Source: Hyalella azteca
Taxonomy: Eukaryota > Arthropoda > Malacostraca > Amphipoda > Hyalellidae
NCBI RefSeq assembly: GCF_000764305.2
Contig: NW_025947728.1
Span: 62,001-126,000, forward strand
Direction of reading: 5' to 3'
DNA: 64,000 nt
Every line of letters begins with the position of its first letter. The stretch's first letter is position 1. The position numbers and the translations under genes are program-made. The notes beneath the pieces are model-generated. The model was not told the origin of the DNA. It saw nothing but the letters and a program-made list of their open reading frames with translations, and did no database searches. This document shows, piece by piece, positions 12,101 through 21,822 of this stretch.

Positions 12101-15100
12101 TTTTGAGATAAAATAAAATAATTTCGTGTTGATTAATTATCATTGAGCAAGTTCGTTGAGGCTCACATGAGGCAGGTCCATCTGTTGGGCCAAGAACGTG
12201 AATTTGGCCATCCTCTTCTTCCAGTACTCGAGCTCGTCCTGCGGCCCAGCGGAGTCCGTCTCCAGCCTCAGCTGCTCCATCTCAATTAAAACGGACTCTG
12301 CAATCAGGAAAATGGATGAAGCATACTGTGTAAATAGTGACACGCTTTCAGCGTGACACTTTCAGCTGCTCCATCTCAATTAATTAGGCGATTGTCTTGT
12401 GGAAATTTTATTTCGGCTTATTACAGACGGATCTTTTTGAAACTTGGTACACATTTGTAAACAGAAAAATAGATGTTTTAATTCCTGTAAATTTTCGAAA
12501 ATATGAAAGAAAACGTGAAATTCTTAGAGAACGGCCAAAAAGGGGTGCTGTAGAAATCTATTTCCTCCTAGGAGGCTAGGACTTTCAAGCTATAACATCG
12601 AGACGTAGGGTAACGTGGAGCAGCGCGCCCCCCACTTTTTTTAAACTAAATTTTTGATGAAGTTTTAATTGATACGAGGTGGTTCTTTATTTTGTTTAAA
12701 GGTGCAACTAATGAGGAATGTATGATGTGAATTAGACGCCTATAAATTTTTATCTGGACTAAAACAGTTATTCGCAAAGAACTTAATAACGAAAACACTT
12801 AGCAAAACGTAAATCCATGCACTTCATCCCAGTGAAACTGTCGACCGGCGGTAGAGAACACGGACCAATATCTGCCATACTTAGCGAGAAACCCGCTATG
12901 GGCCCGTGACCCGCAGTGGGCTCGCTGCCCCATGTTACCCTATATCATTCGATGCGTAAAGATCATATCTATCGATTGGTCTTAGCTTTTTTTCGAAATT
13001 CGAATTTTTGTAGTGGGGTGGTCATTTTTCGAAAATTTTTCGATTCCCCCCCCCCCTTTCGAATTCCCCCTCTTTTTTCAAAATATTTTCAAAACTATAA
13101 CAAAATGTCAAAAAACCATCCTCTAGATCTTTTATTTGCAAATCGAATGGTATATCTCTTAATTCTGCAACTACAAAACTAAAAGAGGAGATAGATTTCC
13201 AGTGACAATAAGTGCGATGTTCAGTAGAGCGCGACAAAGCCCCGAGCGCCCCGCGGCGCGCTATAAATATAGAATAGAATAGAATTGTCGGCGTTGAAGA
13301 AATAGGCCCATGGCCTGCTGCCGATTCTTGAACTTTTCGTGACTTGATTCACAAGGGATCCGGCCTTTGAAACCCGATCTTTCCATAGCTGACGATTGAT
13401 TGAGATAGCTGCTGGACTTATTGCCTGCAGGGCTTATACTTTCAAAAAAAGATAAGAGATCGTAAGTTCATCAGCCAATCGTTGACGGCCTTTCAAGCAA
13501 AATCCACCAATCATAGACAAGAAAATAGAGCGTAAGGACTTACGTTCACTTAGCGAGTTTTGAAGGTATGGCTCTGGTCCGTAATTTGCTAGGCATTTTA
13601 AAACTGAACATATGCTCCTGCATAGCTTCGTCTAGTCTGTTTTTGAAGATGTTCATACTCGGAGCGTCAACGATGCTATCAGGGAGGCTGTTCCACATGT
13701 CGGTGACTCGAAGCGAGAAGAAATGTTGTCGCATGGATGTGTTCCAACGGTGTTTTTTTAGTTTATAGCCGTGGCCCCTGGTGTTGGCTCTTGTTTCAAA
13801 TTCTAGTAATCCTTCTGGGACCTTATTATGCCTTTATGGTGCACGGATACCAGTCTAGGCGTTACTTGAGCTCAATTCCAATCACAGATGGAGAGAACGA
13901 CTGCATGAGCACCTTCCCGCATGACAGCTACCGAAGTGCAGGGTCCACAGACATCAGTCTTACGTGTCCGGCCGCGAATTTTAATTATTGCCGTAACAAA
14001 ATGTGAAAGAGCTCCGCGACACCTAGCCCTAAACCTTTTGCGATCTGTCGTGAACGCATACATCAGCGTACAAGGATGATTTTGGTACCGTTTTATTCGT
14101 CAAAATGTCAGCTTTCGCATAAAAACCGGAAAAACCAAAATCCTAAATTTTTCGCCAGACGCTTCCCTTATTAGGACGGACTCTGCAATCAGGGTTGACC
14201 AAATAAAAAAAAAAACATTGCCCAAATATTGACACTCTTTTCGCGTGTAAACCTGATACGTTGCTTTTCTGGACCAAACGAGGTCAGAATGGCCATCAAA
14301 AGGTCAAAAAAACATGGCTATTTGGACAGAATTTCATTCATTTCTCTGAGTGTTGGATGTGCATACGACCGGGACAGTCATCGTCATTGTATGCTCAGAG
14401 AAGTAAGTGTGTCACCTCCCAAAAATATATTATTATTTTACCACATCGATTTTCACCGACGTCGTTCATTTATTTTTGCATCCTAAAGATCGATTAGAAA
14501 AGTCGATAAACTATTAAAATTGCTAAGGTTCAGCCATGGCGAGCAACATTGCAACTATGATCTTTAACTGCGACGAGTTCAATTTGTGTCGGCACTGAAA
14601 AATTTATTTGCCCATGAGTCATTCTTACCTAGTTTGGTCCTGTAATAGAGCATTATATGTAACAAACTTGCATTGCCTTCTAGAATGATGCAGATCAAAT
14701 ATTTCACTCGTTTTGATGCAATTTGAATAACGCAGCGGTAACTCAATGCGCTGTAATAATACAATTAGACACCAATTACGCATCTTTTCATATTCGAAGC
14801 AATTTGATACTAAAATATTCTCAGAAATATGAATTCAATTTCAGTAGAGTTTAGTAATTGAACACGACTTGTGGTGTAGCCGTTTGATATGATTTCATTA
14901 AAAATGAACTTATTTGGTTTGATTAACGCATTAACCGAGTAAGACCAAGTAACCGAGTAAGACGTTTAATATAAGCTACAGGCTGAAATCTGATGCAACG
15001 AACATAATATGCAATTACACTTTGAATTATCGAGGATCATTTCCTATTTGCTTGATACTATAATGATGAACCACTATGACCATATGGAAGTTATCATCGC

Positions 15101-18100
15101 ATGCTATATCTAGAACAATTTATTAAGGAAACGAATTTGATCAATAAAATATAAATTATTAATATAATAAAGAAACAGTAGGTGTATCTCACCGATGACG
15201 TGCAGCCATGCCCGGGCGGTGCGCTCGACGGCGGCCACGTGGTCGGGGTTAGCGAGCAACCGCTGGGCGCTCGACAGCGCCCCGCCCCCCACCTCCAGCC
15301 CCCCCTCAACGGGCCCCAGCTCCAGCCTCTCCAGCAGGATCTGCTCCGACACTGAGTGCGCCCAAAACAATTCAATGATAATAATATTAAGAATGATAGC
15401 TTGGAAATCAGTCATGAATTGATGCTACGATTTTAAGGTGTGCATGGTAGTGATTGATTTTCGAAGAATTTATAACTTTTTTGGCTGTTTTGCGCTTAAA
15501 TAAAAGTATTTATAGGCATAAATTCTTGTCTTCGAGACAAGCCTTGCAACTTATCACAGATAATATCCCGAGTAGCGGCAGGTTAGCCTTCTATCACACC
15601 ATTAACATATGCCAACTTAACCTGTAACATATCACATACAACCGCTAGAGCAGCACCAGGTTAGCCCGTATGAATTTACTATGCATTATAACAAGTGATA
15701 GAATCTTGAGGCATCTCATTCCACATCTTCTTCAACCAACACCAATTTAACTTGCTAGTTCTTTAAAGAATTCGATGAACTGATGAGTCTTCTGCAAAGA
15801 ACTATAAAACAATTAGTATTTAAGACAAACAATAGGTAGAGTGTTATTTTTCTCGGAGCTCGAATGAATATAATTTTTATGACACTCGTTAGTGCTATTC
15901 ATCAAGCCGTCCTTCAGCACTTCACCATTGAGGCAGGAAGCGAACGACCGCAGACCGGCCAGGAGATGGTCCCTTGCAGTGCCGCCGGCTGAGGGGTCCG
16001 GTCCCGGGTTGAGGCGTACAGCGGGCACGAACACTCGGCGCAGCATTGCTTCGATGGACCGCAGCACCACGCCCCCAGAGCCCGCGCGCAGCACTCCAAA
16101 GTTTACCTCCTGGGTGTTGAGGAATCTCAACGTTAAGATCTCAACAGTAAGAGCTCAAGTTATCTCAACACCCTCGCATAAAAAATAAATGAAACAATAA
16201 ACTTGTTTACCAAAAGCATGTTGAGAAATACGTTCGCACAACATCCTCGGATGACGTTCTAAACTTATGTACGAGAAAAAAATTAGGCTCTTATCATCCA
16301 ACGAATTTCGACTACAGCTTTCAATAACCCTTCAATCAACCCGCACAATCGACTCTTCGGTCGATTGAAGACTCTCTTCAGTCTTCGGTCTTCGATGAGT
16401 TTTAAAGGCAGTGGACAATGACTTCTGAGAACACTAGAAATAGCTACCGTAAGACTGCATATTATTACGTTTCAATTCAAACTAAAACAACTTGAGGTGT
16501 CGAAAGAAAAAATCAAATTCATGACTACTGGGCTTCAAAAATATATGAGAATTTTTCACCTTAACGTAGAATTTGAGTCGAGTTTTCTCTCGTTCATCAC
16601 ATAAAGTTTAACCTCTGAACGCTTCTTGAGGCCCAATAAAAAAAATGTCCTGCAAATGTTTAACAAATCGTTAAAAAAACTTAAATTTCCACTATTTTTA
16701 TAAGTATCTACTGCCTTTTGACCTGGAGTAAAATGATTTGCCGGCTACAAGACGTACTCTGTGAACATTTTCTTCAGAGACTGTACGCTGCGGGTTGGTA
16801 CGAGTCATCCAGACGCAGACTCCAGTGAGCGGCACTAGGCGCGGGTCGCCCACAAACAGACGCATGCGCTTCCCTGCCGGACCCAAGCCCCGCGCGTCGC
16901 TGCCGCCGTCTGCTGTGCAGAGCTAGGGTTACTCCGAGCTGCGACTTGCCACAGCCAACATCATGCATTTCAATTCAATGAAAATTTTTCAAGCGTGATA
17001 TTCTGTGATATATTTTCCAAACGTTTGAGTTACAAAGTTACGGCTATTACAAAGATAAATTTATGAAGCCCAAGATCCAATTTGGTCATCGAAATCTGCA
17101 AATTTTGTGCTAAATCTTTAATTTTATTCGAAAATTACTAATTCAGTTTCATAGTTGAATTTTAGTTTGAGATTGATTTTGCTTAAACACACTGGCTGAG
17201 AATACATATTTAAATATATATTTTATCTTGCATATGATTATAAAATCTGGCTGCAGGCTACACACTGCAATCAGCTTTTAACTAATTCTGAATGCTCTAT
17301 TGCACTCTTTGGAGATCCAGTTCACTTTTCCGTACAAGCACTGACCAATGTTGTTAGATGGGCTTTTTTTGCCCAAATATGACGAATTGTGCTTTTACGT
17401 AAATAGCGTTTGGCAGCAAAAATCTCAAATTTATAGTAATTTTCAATTTAAGAAATCCTTAAAAAATTTAATTGTTCCGCTAAGTACAAATTTACTGTTA
17501 AAAATTGTATTTTGGTCGGTTTTAGCCTTTTTTGCGAGTAAATTAGGCCGTTTTCACATGCCATCATCTTGCAACCCTGGCACTGACCGTCAGAATGTTC
17601 GGTCGCGATGGAGTTACGTCTGGAGTCATGCAGCTCCGAGGCGCTGCTGATCTCAGAGTTCCGGCGCGACACTCCCGACGGCGGCATCAGAGGCGATGTC
17701 ACCGGCTACGAGGAAGACAGGTTATTGTTTTTATTCTAATTTTTCAACAGCAAATTGTATGGTGATTAGATTAATAATCATTATAGTAAATATGTTTGTA
17801 TAGTGATAACCATACGAGTGAGTTAATCCTGTACCACACAATTTTGTCCATGGGCAACAACTTTTCTAAACGTGAGACAAGAAACAACAACTCTTCTAAG
17901 ACGAGAGGCAAATTAGGCGTCACCTTGAGTTTCCATAAACTTATATGGCACACATCTGCTCAGTCATTCATCCAACGACCAACACCAGTGATGATTAAAA
18001 GATAAAATAGTTGCATCTGCCAATACAAACTTTGCAAGAGTCGTGGTCGTCGTCGTGGTCTGCTTTAGTCTCCTGGTCGTCCTCTGTGATGGCCACCTCA

Positions 18101-21100
18101 GGTACCTCTTCCTCGGCGGGCTGGTAGAACCACACCATGTTGTGGTACTCTCCGGGCGACAGAAACTTGCCGAGTTCCTCGAGCTGGCCACAAAAATTAT
18201 TTATATTAAGAATATTATAAATATTAAGAGATGTCACATTTAATGATAGCATTCATACGAATGAAAATAATTTTACAGGATTTGCTGAATAAAGTTGTGA
18301 TTTCAAGAATAATTTATATTTTACTGGTTATTAAATAGTTAAATTAAGTACCTACTGATCGTGTGATATTTTTATTGTGAAACCGCGCACTATAGTAATC
18401 TTTTAATGGTGGACTATTATAGTGCTGAACTGTTCAGTAAGTTATTACCTGAAATTATCATTTACTGATTTCATAGCTGCAAAAGTAATAGCACATTATT
18501 TAATACTACATTTTTAAAATAAAAACTCAAGCTGGTAAAAAATTATATAGATTACGGAAACATGTTTGTTCATATGAATTATTTCTCGAATAATACCAAT
18601 GTTCCAAATAATTTAAAAACAATCAAGCATGCAATGTACATCGCACCAAATATTGTAGCTAATTGCTACAATTGCCAATAAAAATGATGCAAAACAATAA
18701 TTACAATAAATAAATGTGAATTATCTCGGAGAACTATGTAACAAAGTTATAATTAAGAATTACCAAATTCTCCTCGAACACGAAGTCCATGACCTGGTGC
18801 CTCGGGATGCCCGTACAGGCGCCTAGCACCTGGAAGACGTACTCGTAGCGAGGGTCGGTGTCGCCCCGCCGAGCTCTGCGCTCAGCGTCTGCACGGCGCT
18901 TCTGGACCAAATAAGAACGAACGATTTAAAAGAAAACGAGTCATATTGTCCGTATTGTGACACACTTTCTTGACCGCAGTACAAGCACAATCAGGAAATG
19001 AGTGAGTCGCGTTGCCCAAATAGTGACACATATTCTTACCCACAGCACGTGGAGAGAGTGAACGTGTTGATTATACGCCTGTTTACCGTGTCAAACTGGG
19101 TCAGTATGATCCACACAGAGCAAAATGTGCATCATCATTAGAAAAAGTCCCAGTTTCTATGAACAATATACTAGAAATAAGACCACAAGGAAAGTGATAT
19201 TACAATGAAAATTGTGGAATATCAATGAAAGCGTAGAGATAACATGACAGTCGTGAGATCATAATGAAAGTTGTGAGGTCACATTATGATGGAATTGAAA
19301 TTATTGTGAAAAGATTTTAAACTGCATTGAAAATTAATAGTTCACAATAAAAGGTTAATTATGAGTTCATAATCAAGGTTAAGGAATCCCAATTCAAATT
19401 CTGAAACAACAACTATAGTAGCAAATCCCAATTATAGTAGCAAATTCCTATTATAGTATGAAATCAGAATAAAATTATCAGAAATGCAATTTGCTTATAT
19501 TAGGGGCATCGATAGGAGCCATCCCTTTCAAAGCGGTTTCTACTTTCAAGGGATGAAACAGATTTTTTAGTTTCAAACGGATCAGCAAATTGCTTGAAAT
19601 TCCATGATTAGCAAGTCTTCACGTGTAGCTACGACTGTTCATTCCTGCAATCCACAGAAAAGCGACGTAGATATTTTGTTATTCATTTGCAAACAATTGG
19701 AGTTTAACCGAGGCATGACTGCAAGAAGTCTCTCTATAACGTTGTAGAGAGTTAGGTCTTAAAATACGCAAAATTCAATGTCATTATTTGTTCAAAATTG
19801 CCGAGAATTTCGACCCTATCTTTAACCAAATGGGTAGTCAAAAAAGTAAATCGGCGAAGGAATGACATGATGCATTGCATGTGCACACGCGAGTCTCGCT
19901 GACGATGAAGTAGGGGGAAGGCAAGGCTCACAAAAAAAAAAAACATTTGATCACTCAGCTAAAATTTGTAAAAATACTAACTAGCCAGCGTGCAATCAGA
20001 AATTGTTTACTAAATATTTACCTATAACTGAATTGTCGGTTTCAATTGAAATTATTCGTTAATAGTGTAGATTTAGATCACAATTGATGCATAAATGTTT
20101 GTGGGGTAAGAGTCAGTCATTACCCACACAGTAAAACAACAGGATTGAAAATGAAAGAGACTGGAATCGAGATTTTAATGCAGGAAAAATTGACAACAAG
20201 GTGAGCTTTGAAAATAAATAATATGCTATGGAAAAATAGTGTAAATAATACCCTTGGCAACGTGTAAACGTTTACTTCTCAACGTATCTGTTGAAGAGTA
20301 AATCTAATGAATGATCGTCGTTGCGGATGAATAAAGAAATAATAATACAATATAACAATTATTCAGATAATAAAAAGGAACCTATTAGAGCTTTAAAACT
20401 AACTTGCAGCGGGGATCACCCGAACGATAATGATTAACGGGAAAATTGTGTGCGCAACGTTAACTTCCTAACGGTGTTGCCAAGGTAAAGGGAAATTATA
20501 ATTTATCGCAAAATAAAACTCGCAAAATGGCTAACACTACATGTTCTTTGTTTCACTTATTTCAGAACCGAGAAGACGAACCTGCCGTTTGAATCGCGCA
20601 GTAGCAAATTCGACCCCATACGAATAGGGCCGAAACAATCCAGTCATTGTGATGTGAACTTAATTACCTCACTTGGTTGAAAATTTTAAAATATTATCTC
20701 TACAATAAGTATAATATCCTTTTAATATTTACTAAATATTTAATCTATGAACGACATGCCTTAATTTGTTACATGCACCAAAAGTTTATCGAGATCATCC
20801 TCGAGTTATACCCCTTCAGAGCTGGAGCCACGCCAGCGACTGGGGTAGAGAGTTGCATGCTGGCTGAGTCCAGTCAAGGGGCGGTGTTCAGGAAACAACT
20901 CGGCCAACAAATAATTTCCTTGCAGACATGACAGCCGAATGTCACGCACGGTATAAGACAAAGTTCCGAGGCTCTCTCGATTCAAAGTTTTAGTTCTGAA
21001 TTTTGTTAGCTAAATGAAGGTTAAATGATTGGTTGCTTGATCATGCATGAATTATTGGAGCTAAAAATATGAATTAGTTCGACATTAACGCTAGTAAGAT

Positions 21101-21822
21101 ACGTTAGTTCACGAAAAGGTTTTATTGCCACTTTGTATCCGCAATAATGCCGGATCCAATGCCACAACTGCACTAGCTAAAAAACTGAAATATATTCATT
21201 TTTGCATTTTTGAATACTGTTTACCGAATGCCTTTCCCTCTTCACAATGAAGTATAATCTCCTTAATTCGTATCTTCTGATTACTTTGAGAGGTTCAAGT
21301 GAGTGATAAAAAGTGAGGTTAAATTTTTATCCCGAGTTATCGATAGATTAGACATAAAAGCAAAACATGAACCGAGAACATGCCAGCTTAGACCAATCAA
21401 TGGAACAAATAATGGCCCCAATAAATGGTAGTGGGAGGCACAACCGCTGTCAATAAATACATCGAATACTCTTGCACATTCAAAAATTTATTCACTATAG
21501 GACATCTCACCTTCTTCATCCTAACCATCATCTTAATATTGGTGTTGGTGTCCTTTTTTCCGGGCCCAGCAAGGAAAAGTCCCAAACTGACACCGATCCC
21601 AACACCCATGATGTTGGCAGACTCCCCATCTACGTCGGCCGACTTGTCAAAGGAATTTCGGACGCGATCAGCGTTAGAGAAGCGACGGAAGTCTCTGTAC
21701 CCGTCAGAATTTATCGAAGATGAGTCAGTGTACTGAGAAGAATCCCAGTCATCTGAAGATTTTCTGGTCCGAGAGATTCGCCGGCGCGCCTTGCTGGGAA
21801 TTTTCTTCTTTACACTTGCCAT
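90..21822 (-). CDS. DNAH5: Axonemal dynein heavy chain, outer-arm DNAH5/DNAH8 type (5' part, 23 exons)
   Basis: N-terminal tail of an axonemal dynein heavy chain, the ATP-driven motor of ciliary outer arms. Exons in transcript order: 21822-21511, 18901-18764, 18183-18031, 17705-17588, 16912-16758, 16109-15926, 15351-15193, 12297-12167, 9547-9383, 8888-8781, 7790-7638, 7303-7144, 5349-5329, 4779-4673, 4380-4274, 3930-3773, 3467-3286, 2859-2722, 2463-2395, 2125-1929, 1630-1486, 925-742, 247-90. They total 3,402 nt (1,134 codons) with matching phases at every junction. Family landmarks appear in order: GVCVWMTRTNP, EVNFGVLRAG, RLETDSAGPQDELEYWKKR, EAKDNAKFVYSIEEHCHPLY, FYNTSEKLSALLIK, QFGFSEQYVFGKLE, GKIMWARTLFKHLEEPMDFF, HASRLREALQPGLTTLTW. 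This is the DHC_N1 tail, which binds intermediate chains and other heavy chains. The AAA ring and microtubule-binding stalk (roughly 3,400 more residues) lie off the left edge. DNAH5 versus DNAH8 cannot be decided here. Confidence 0.93.
355..525 (-). repeat. Short TIR repeat with AGCGCATTTTC ends, copy 1
   Basis: Ends in inverted AGCGCATTTTC (399) and GAAAATGCGCT (512), with the perfect palindrome ACTCACTGCAGTGAGT at 376-391 just outside. The same arrangement occurs in opposite orientation at 6040-6225. The centre holds a degenerate CGGACGGACATGA-type stretch corresponding to the CTGT microsatellite of the other copy. It sits in a dynein intron. It looks like a small non-autonomous DNA element; no transposase is present. 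Confidence 0.6.
3771..3772 (-). promoter_or_regulatory. GC splice donor (GC-AG intron) after dynein exon 16
   Basis: On the minus strand exon 16 ends GCAG and is followed by GCGAGT instead of GT. Joining here makes the family-typical IAGKIMWAR across the junction with exon 17 (3467) in phase. The nearest GT, four bases downstream, would shift the frame. GC-AG introns are a known minority class spliced by the normal U2 spliceosome. Confidence 0.75.
5329..5349 (-). CDS. DNAH5: Dynein exon 13: candidate 21-nt cassette microexon
   Basis: A 21-base segment with a strong acceptor (GATCTTTCAG) and donor (GTAAGC) on the minus strand, adding seven residues (SLLPMEQ with the split codons). It starts and ends in phase 1, and exons 12 and 14 are also compatible without it, so it can be skipped without changing frame. 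Leaving it out matches the DNAH5 family spacing in this segment better, as I recall it. It may therefore be an alternatively used or lineage-specific insertion, or a chance ORF with good splice sites. Confidence 0.55.
6040..6225 (+). repeat. Short TIR repeat with AGCGCATTTTC ends and CTGT microsatellite, copy 2
   Basis: Inverted ends AGCGCATTTTC (6052) and GAAAATGCGCT (6177) enclose a CTGT tetranucleotide run (about 6100-6140). The palindrome ACTCACTGCAGTGAGT follows at 6185-6200. It matches the inverted copy at 355-525. It is intronic. A related CTGT run occurs near 63217 without the ends. Confidence 0.6.
6312..6487 (-). mobile_element. tRNA-derived SINE, copy in a dynein intron
   Basis: Read on the minus strand it begins GGAGTGGCCCAGTGATTAAA (A-box-like) and continues to TGTTCGAAACCC (B-box-like), the two internal RNA polymerase III promoter blocks of a tRNA. 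It ends with the family's AAGAATCG...GGCC block and an AT-rich tail. It belongs to the same family as 61122-61380 but is strongly diverged. It is non-coding and non-autonomous. Confidence 0.65.
6500..6712. repeat. Minisatellite, about 59-bp period, roughly 3.5 copies
   Basis: The block AAACATTTAACCCTT recurs near 6573, 6632 and 6691, with a degenerate copy near 6526. Spacers share ACACCACATTTTC-type sequence. It lies in a dynein intron and shows no coding potential. Confidence 0.65.
8150..8245 (+). mobile_element. 3' tail fragment of the CR1/L2-like LINE (or its SINE)
   Basis: Contains AAGAATCGGCGACAGGCC at about 8190, then AGGCCTA and CTTCAGCGCCGA, the same 3' block as the LINEs near 11706, 13320 (minus) and 48430 and the SINE at 61315. 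It ends in a short ATGTT microsatellite. No coding part remains, so LINE and SINE origin cannot be told apart. Confidence 0.6.
8781..8888 (-). CDS. DNAH5: Dynein exon 10, overlapping a minisatellite
   Basis: Encodes 36 residues, beginning PGMIPYIMPLFNTI and ending FYNTSEKLSALLIK, a well-conserved stretch of the DNAH5/8 tail. It joins exon 9 (HCHPLYLNDP) and exon 11 (ITNQMIRACQVHV) in phase 0. Its first ten codons and its acceptor are the first unit of the 58-bp array at 8859-9148. Only the acceptor at 8889-8890 leads straight into the open exon. Confidence 0.93.
8859..9148. repeat. 58-bp minisatellite of five units, each carrying a splice acceptor
   Basis: Units start at 8859, 8917, 8975, 9033 and 9091, exactly 58 bp apart. 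Each holds the beginning of dynein exon 10 plus its 3' splice site on the minus strand. Units 1, 3 and 5 end the intron as CTTGCTGCAG; units 2 and 4 as CTTGCTTCAG, so there is an ABABA pattern (116-bp higher order). Using any of the four upstream acceptors and reading through would meet a TGA (PGMIPYIMPLFI then stop in the CTGCAG units). Confidence 0.95.
9615..9840 (-). mobile_element. tRNA-derived SINE, copy in a dynein intron
   Basis: Minus strand: starts with CAGTGGTTACAG (A-box-like), then GGTTCGATTCC (a textbook B-box), then a second arm with GAGTTGGATGATCGAGAC, and ends AGAATCGGCGAC. The block order and sequence match the SINE at 61122-61380. It abuts the LINE that begins near 9845. Confidence 0.7.
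9845..11760 (+). pseudogene. Truncated CR1/L2-like non-LTR retrotransposon (reverse transcriptase)
   Basis: A broken LINE inside a dynein intron. From about 9930 the endonuclease-RT linker is visible (FFLYASSKCKTRDG, NQFFSSVFTDED) and stops at 10193. After an apparent deletion comes GDRSNPGNYRPVSLTSVVCK (RT block 1), then a frameshift near 10450, then LDFAKTFDSVPH, GVPQGSVLGPVLF and the catalytic YADDTK near 10728. The C-terminal part carries TDMWNS and KNRLDKAM, with a tandem 54-bp duplication at about 11486-11593. The 3' end has GAATCGGCGACAGGCCTA at 11707. The endonuclease is missing, so it cannot be autonomous. The CR1/L2 assignment rests on motif style and is a judgement. Confidence 0.85.
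12608..12940. mobile_element. MITE with GGGTAACRTGGRGCAGCG ends and TA target duplication
   Basis: 333 bp with inverted ends: GGGTAACGTGGAGCAGCG on the left and the reverse complement GGGTAACATGGGGCAGCG on the right, each flanked by TA. There is no ORF of note. A TA duplication is the hallmark of Tc1/mariner-superfamily insertion, so this is probably a non-autonomous member. Confidence 0.75.
13262..13832 (-). pseudogene. 3' fragment of the CR1/L2-like LINE, interrupted by a MITE
   Basis: Minus strand: C-terminal residues RTNTRGH..., FFSLRVTDMWNSLPD and KNRLDEAMQEHMF match the LINE at 11.3-11.6 kb and the fragment at 48.2 kb. The element ends with the shared AAGAATCGGC tail and an ATTCT pentamer tail (about 13262-13290). 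A MITE at 13436-13569 splits it. It is a 5'-truncated, dead insertion. Confidence 0.85.
13436..13569. mobile_element. MITE with ATACTTTCAAAA ends, copy 1
   Basis: 134 bp, beginning ATACTTTCAAAA and ending GAAGGTAT, flanked by GGCTT and GGCTC (a 4/5 matching target duplication). It is inserted in the LINE 3' fragment, whose sequence resumes on both sides as judged against 48300-48380. A second copy lies in opposite orientation at 59006-59171. Confidence 0.8.
18902..21510 (-). other. Dynein intron 1 (about 2.6 kb)
   Basis: No exon-like segment was found. Near 19190-19480 there is a loose quasi-repeat of AATGAAAnTTGTGA units. Near 19010-19050 GTTGCCCAAATAGTGACAC resembles sequence at 14219, suggesting an undefined interspersed repeat. 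Otherwise AT-rich. Confidence 0.6.
21511..21822 (-). CDS. DNAH5: Dynein exon 1: start codon and lineage-specific N-terminal extension
   Basis: First coding exon, 104 residues. ATG at 21822 is chosen because the frame runs unbroken from it to the GTGAGA donor at 21510, and phase 0 joins exon 2 (KRRADAERRARR), where family-like sequence begins (RYEYVFQVL). Residues 1-66 are rich in Ser, Arg, Lys and Asp; residues 71-86 are a short glycine-rich hydrophobic run (IMGVGIGVSLGLFLAG), followed by a basic stretch. I recognise no domain. The extension precedes the usual start of DNAH5-like sequence, so it is either a poorly conserved leader or a wrongly chosen start, with the true start possibly in exon 2 or another 5' exon. 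The minus-strand upstream region, 21823 onward, shows no clear core promoter. Confidence 0.7.

Larger units (their letters stand above)
12363..14193 (-). repeat. Partial duplicate of dynein exon 8 and its acceptor, split by an insertion
   Basis: The 20-base block from inside exon 8 at 12268-12287 recurs at 12363-12382, and the exon 8 acceptor block ACGGACTCTGCAATCAGG (12291-12308) recurs at 14176-14193. Together they look like one duplicate copy of the exon's 5' part, separated by about 1.8 kb of inserted DNA that holds a MITE and a LINE fragment. This leaves a decoy acceptor at 14183-14184 upstream of the real one. Confidence 0.6.

Noticed and set aside
15195..15422. Plus-strand frame with many Ser/Ala/Pro codons
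   Set aside because: Antisense shadow of the GC-rich dynein exon 7.
17348..17650. 100-codon plus-strand frame overlapping dynein exon 4
   Set aside because: Mostly intron sequence and antisense to a phase-consistent dynein exon; composition is low-complexity AT.
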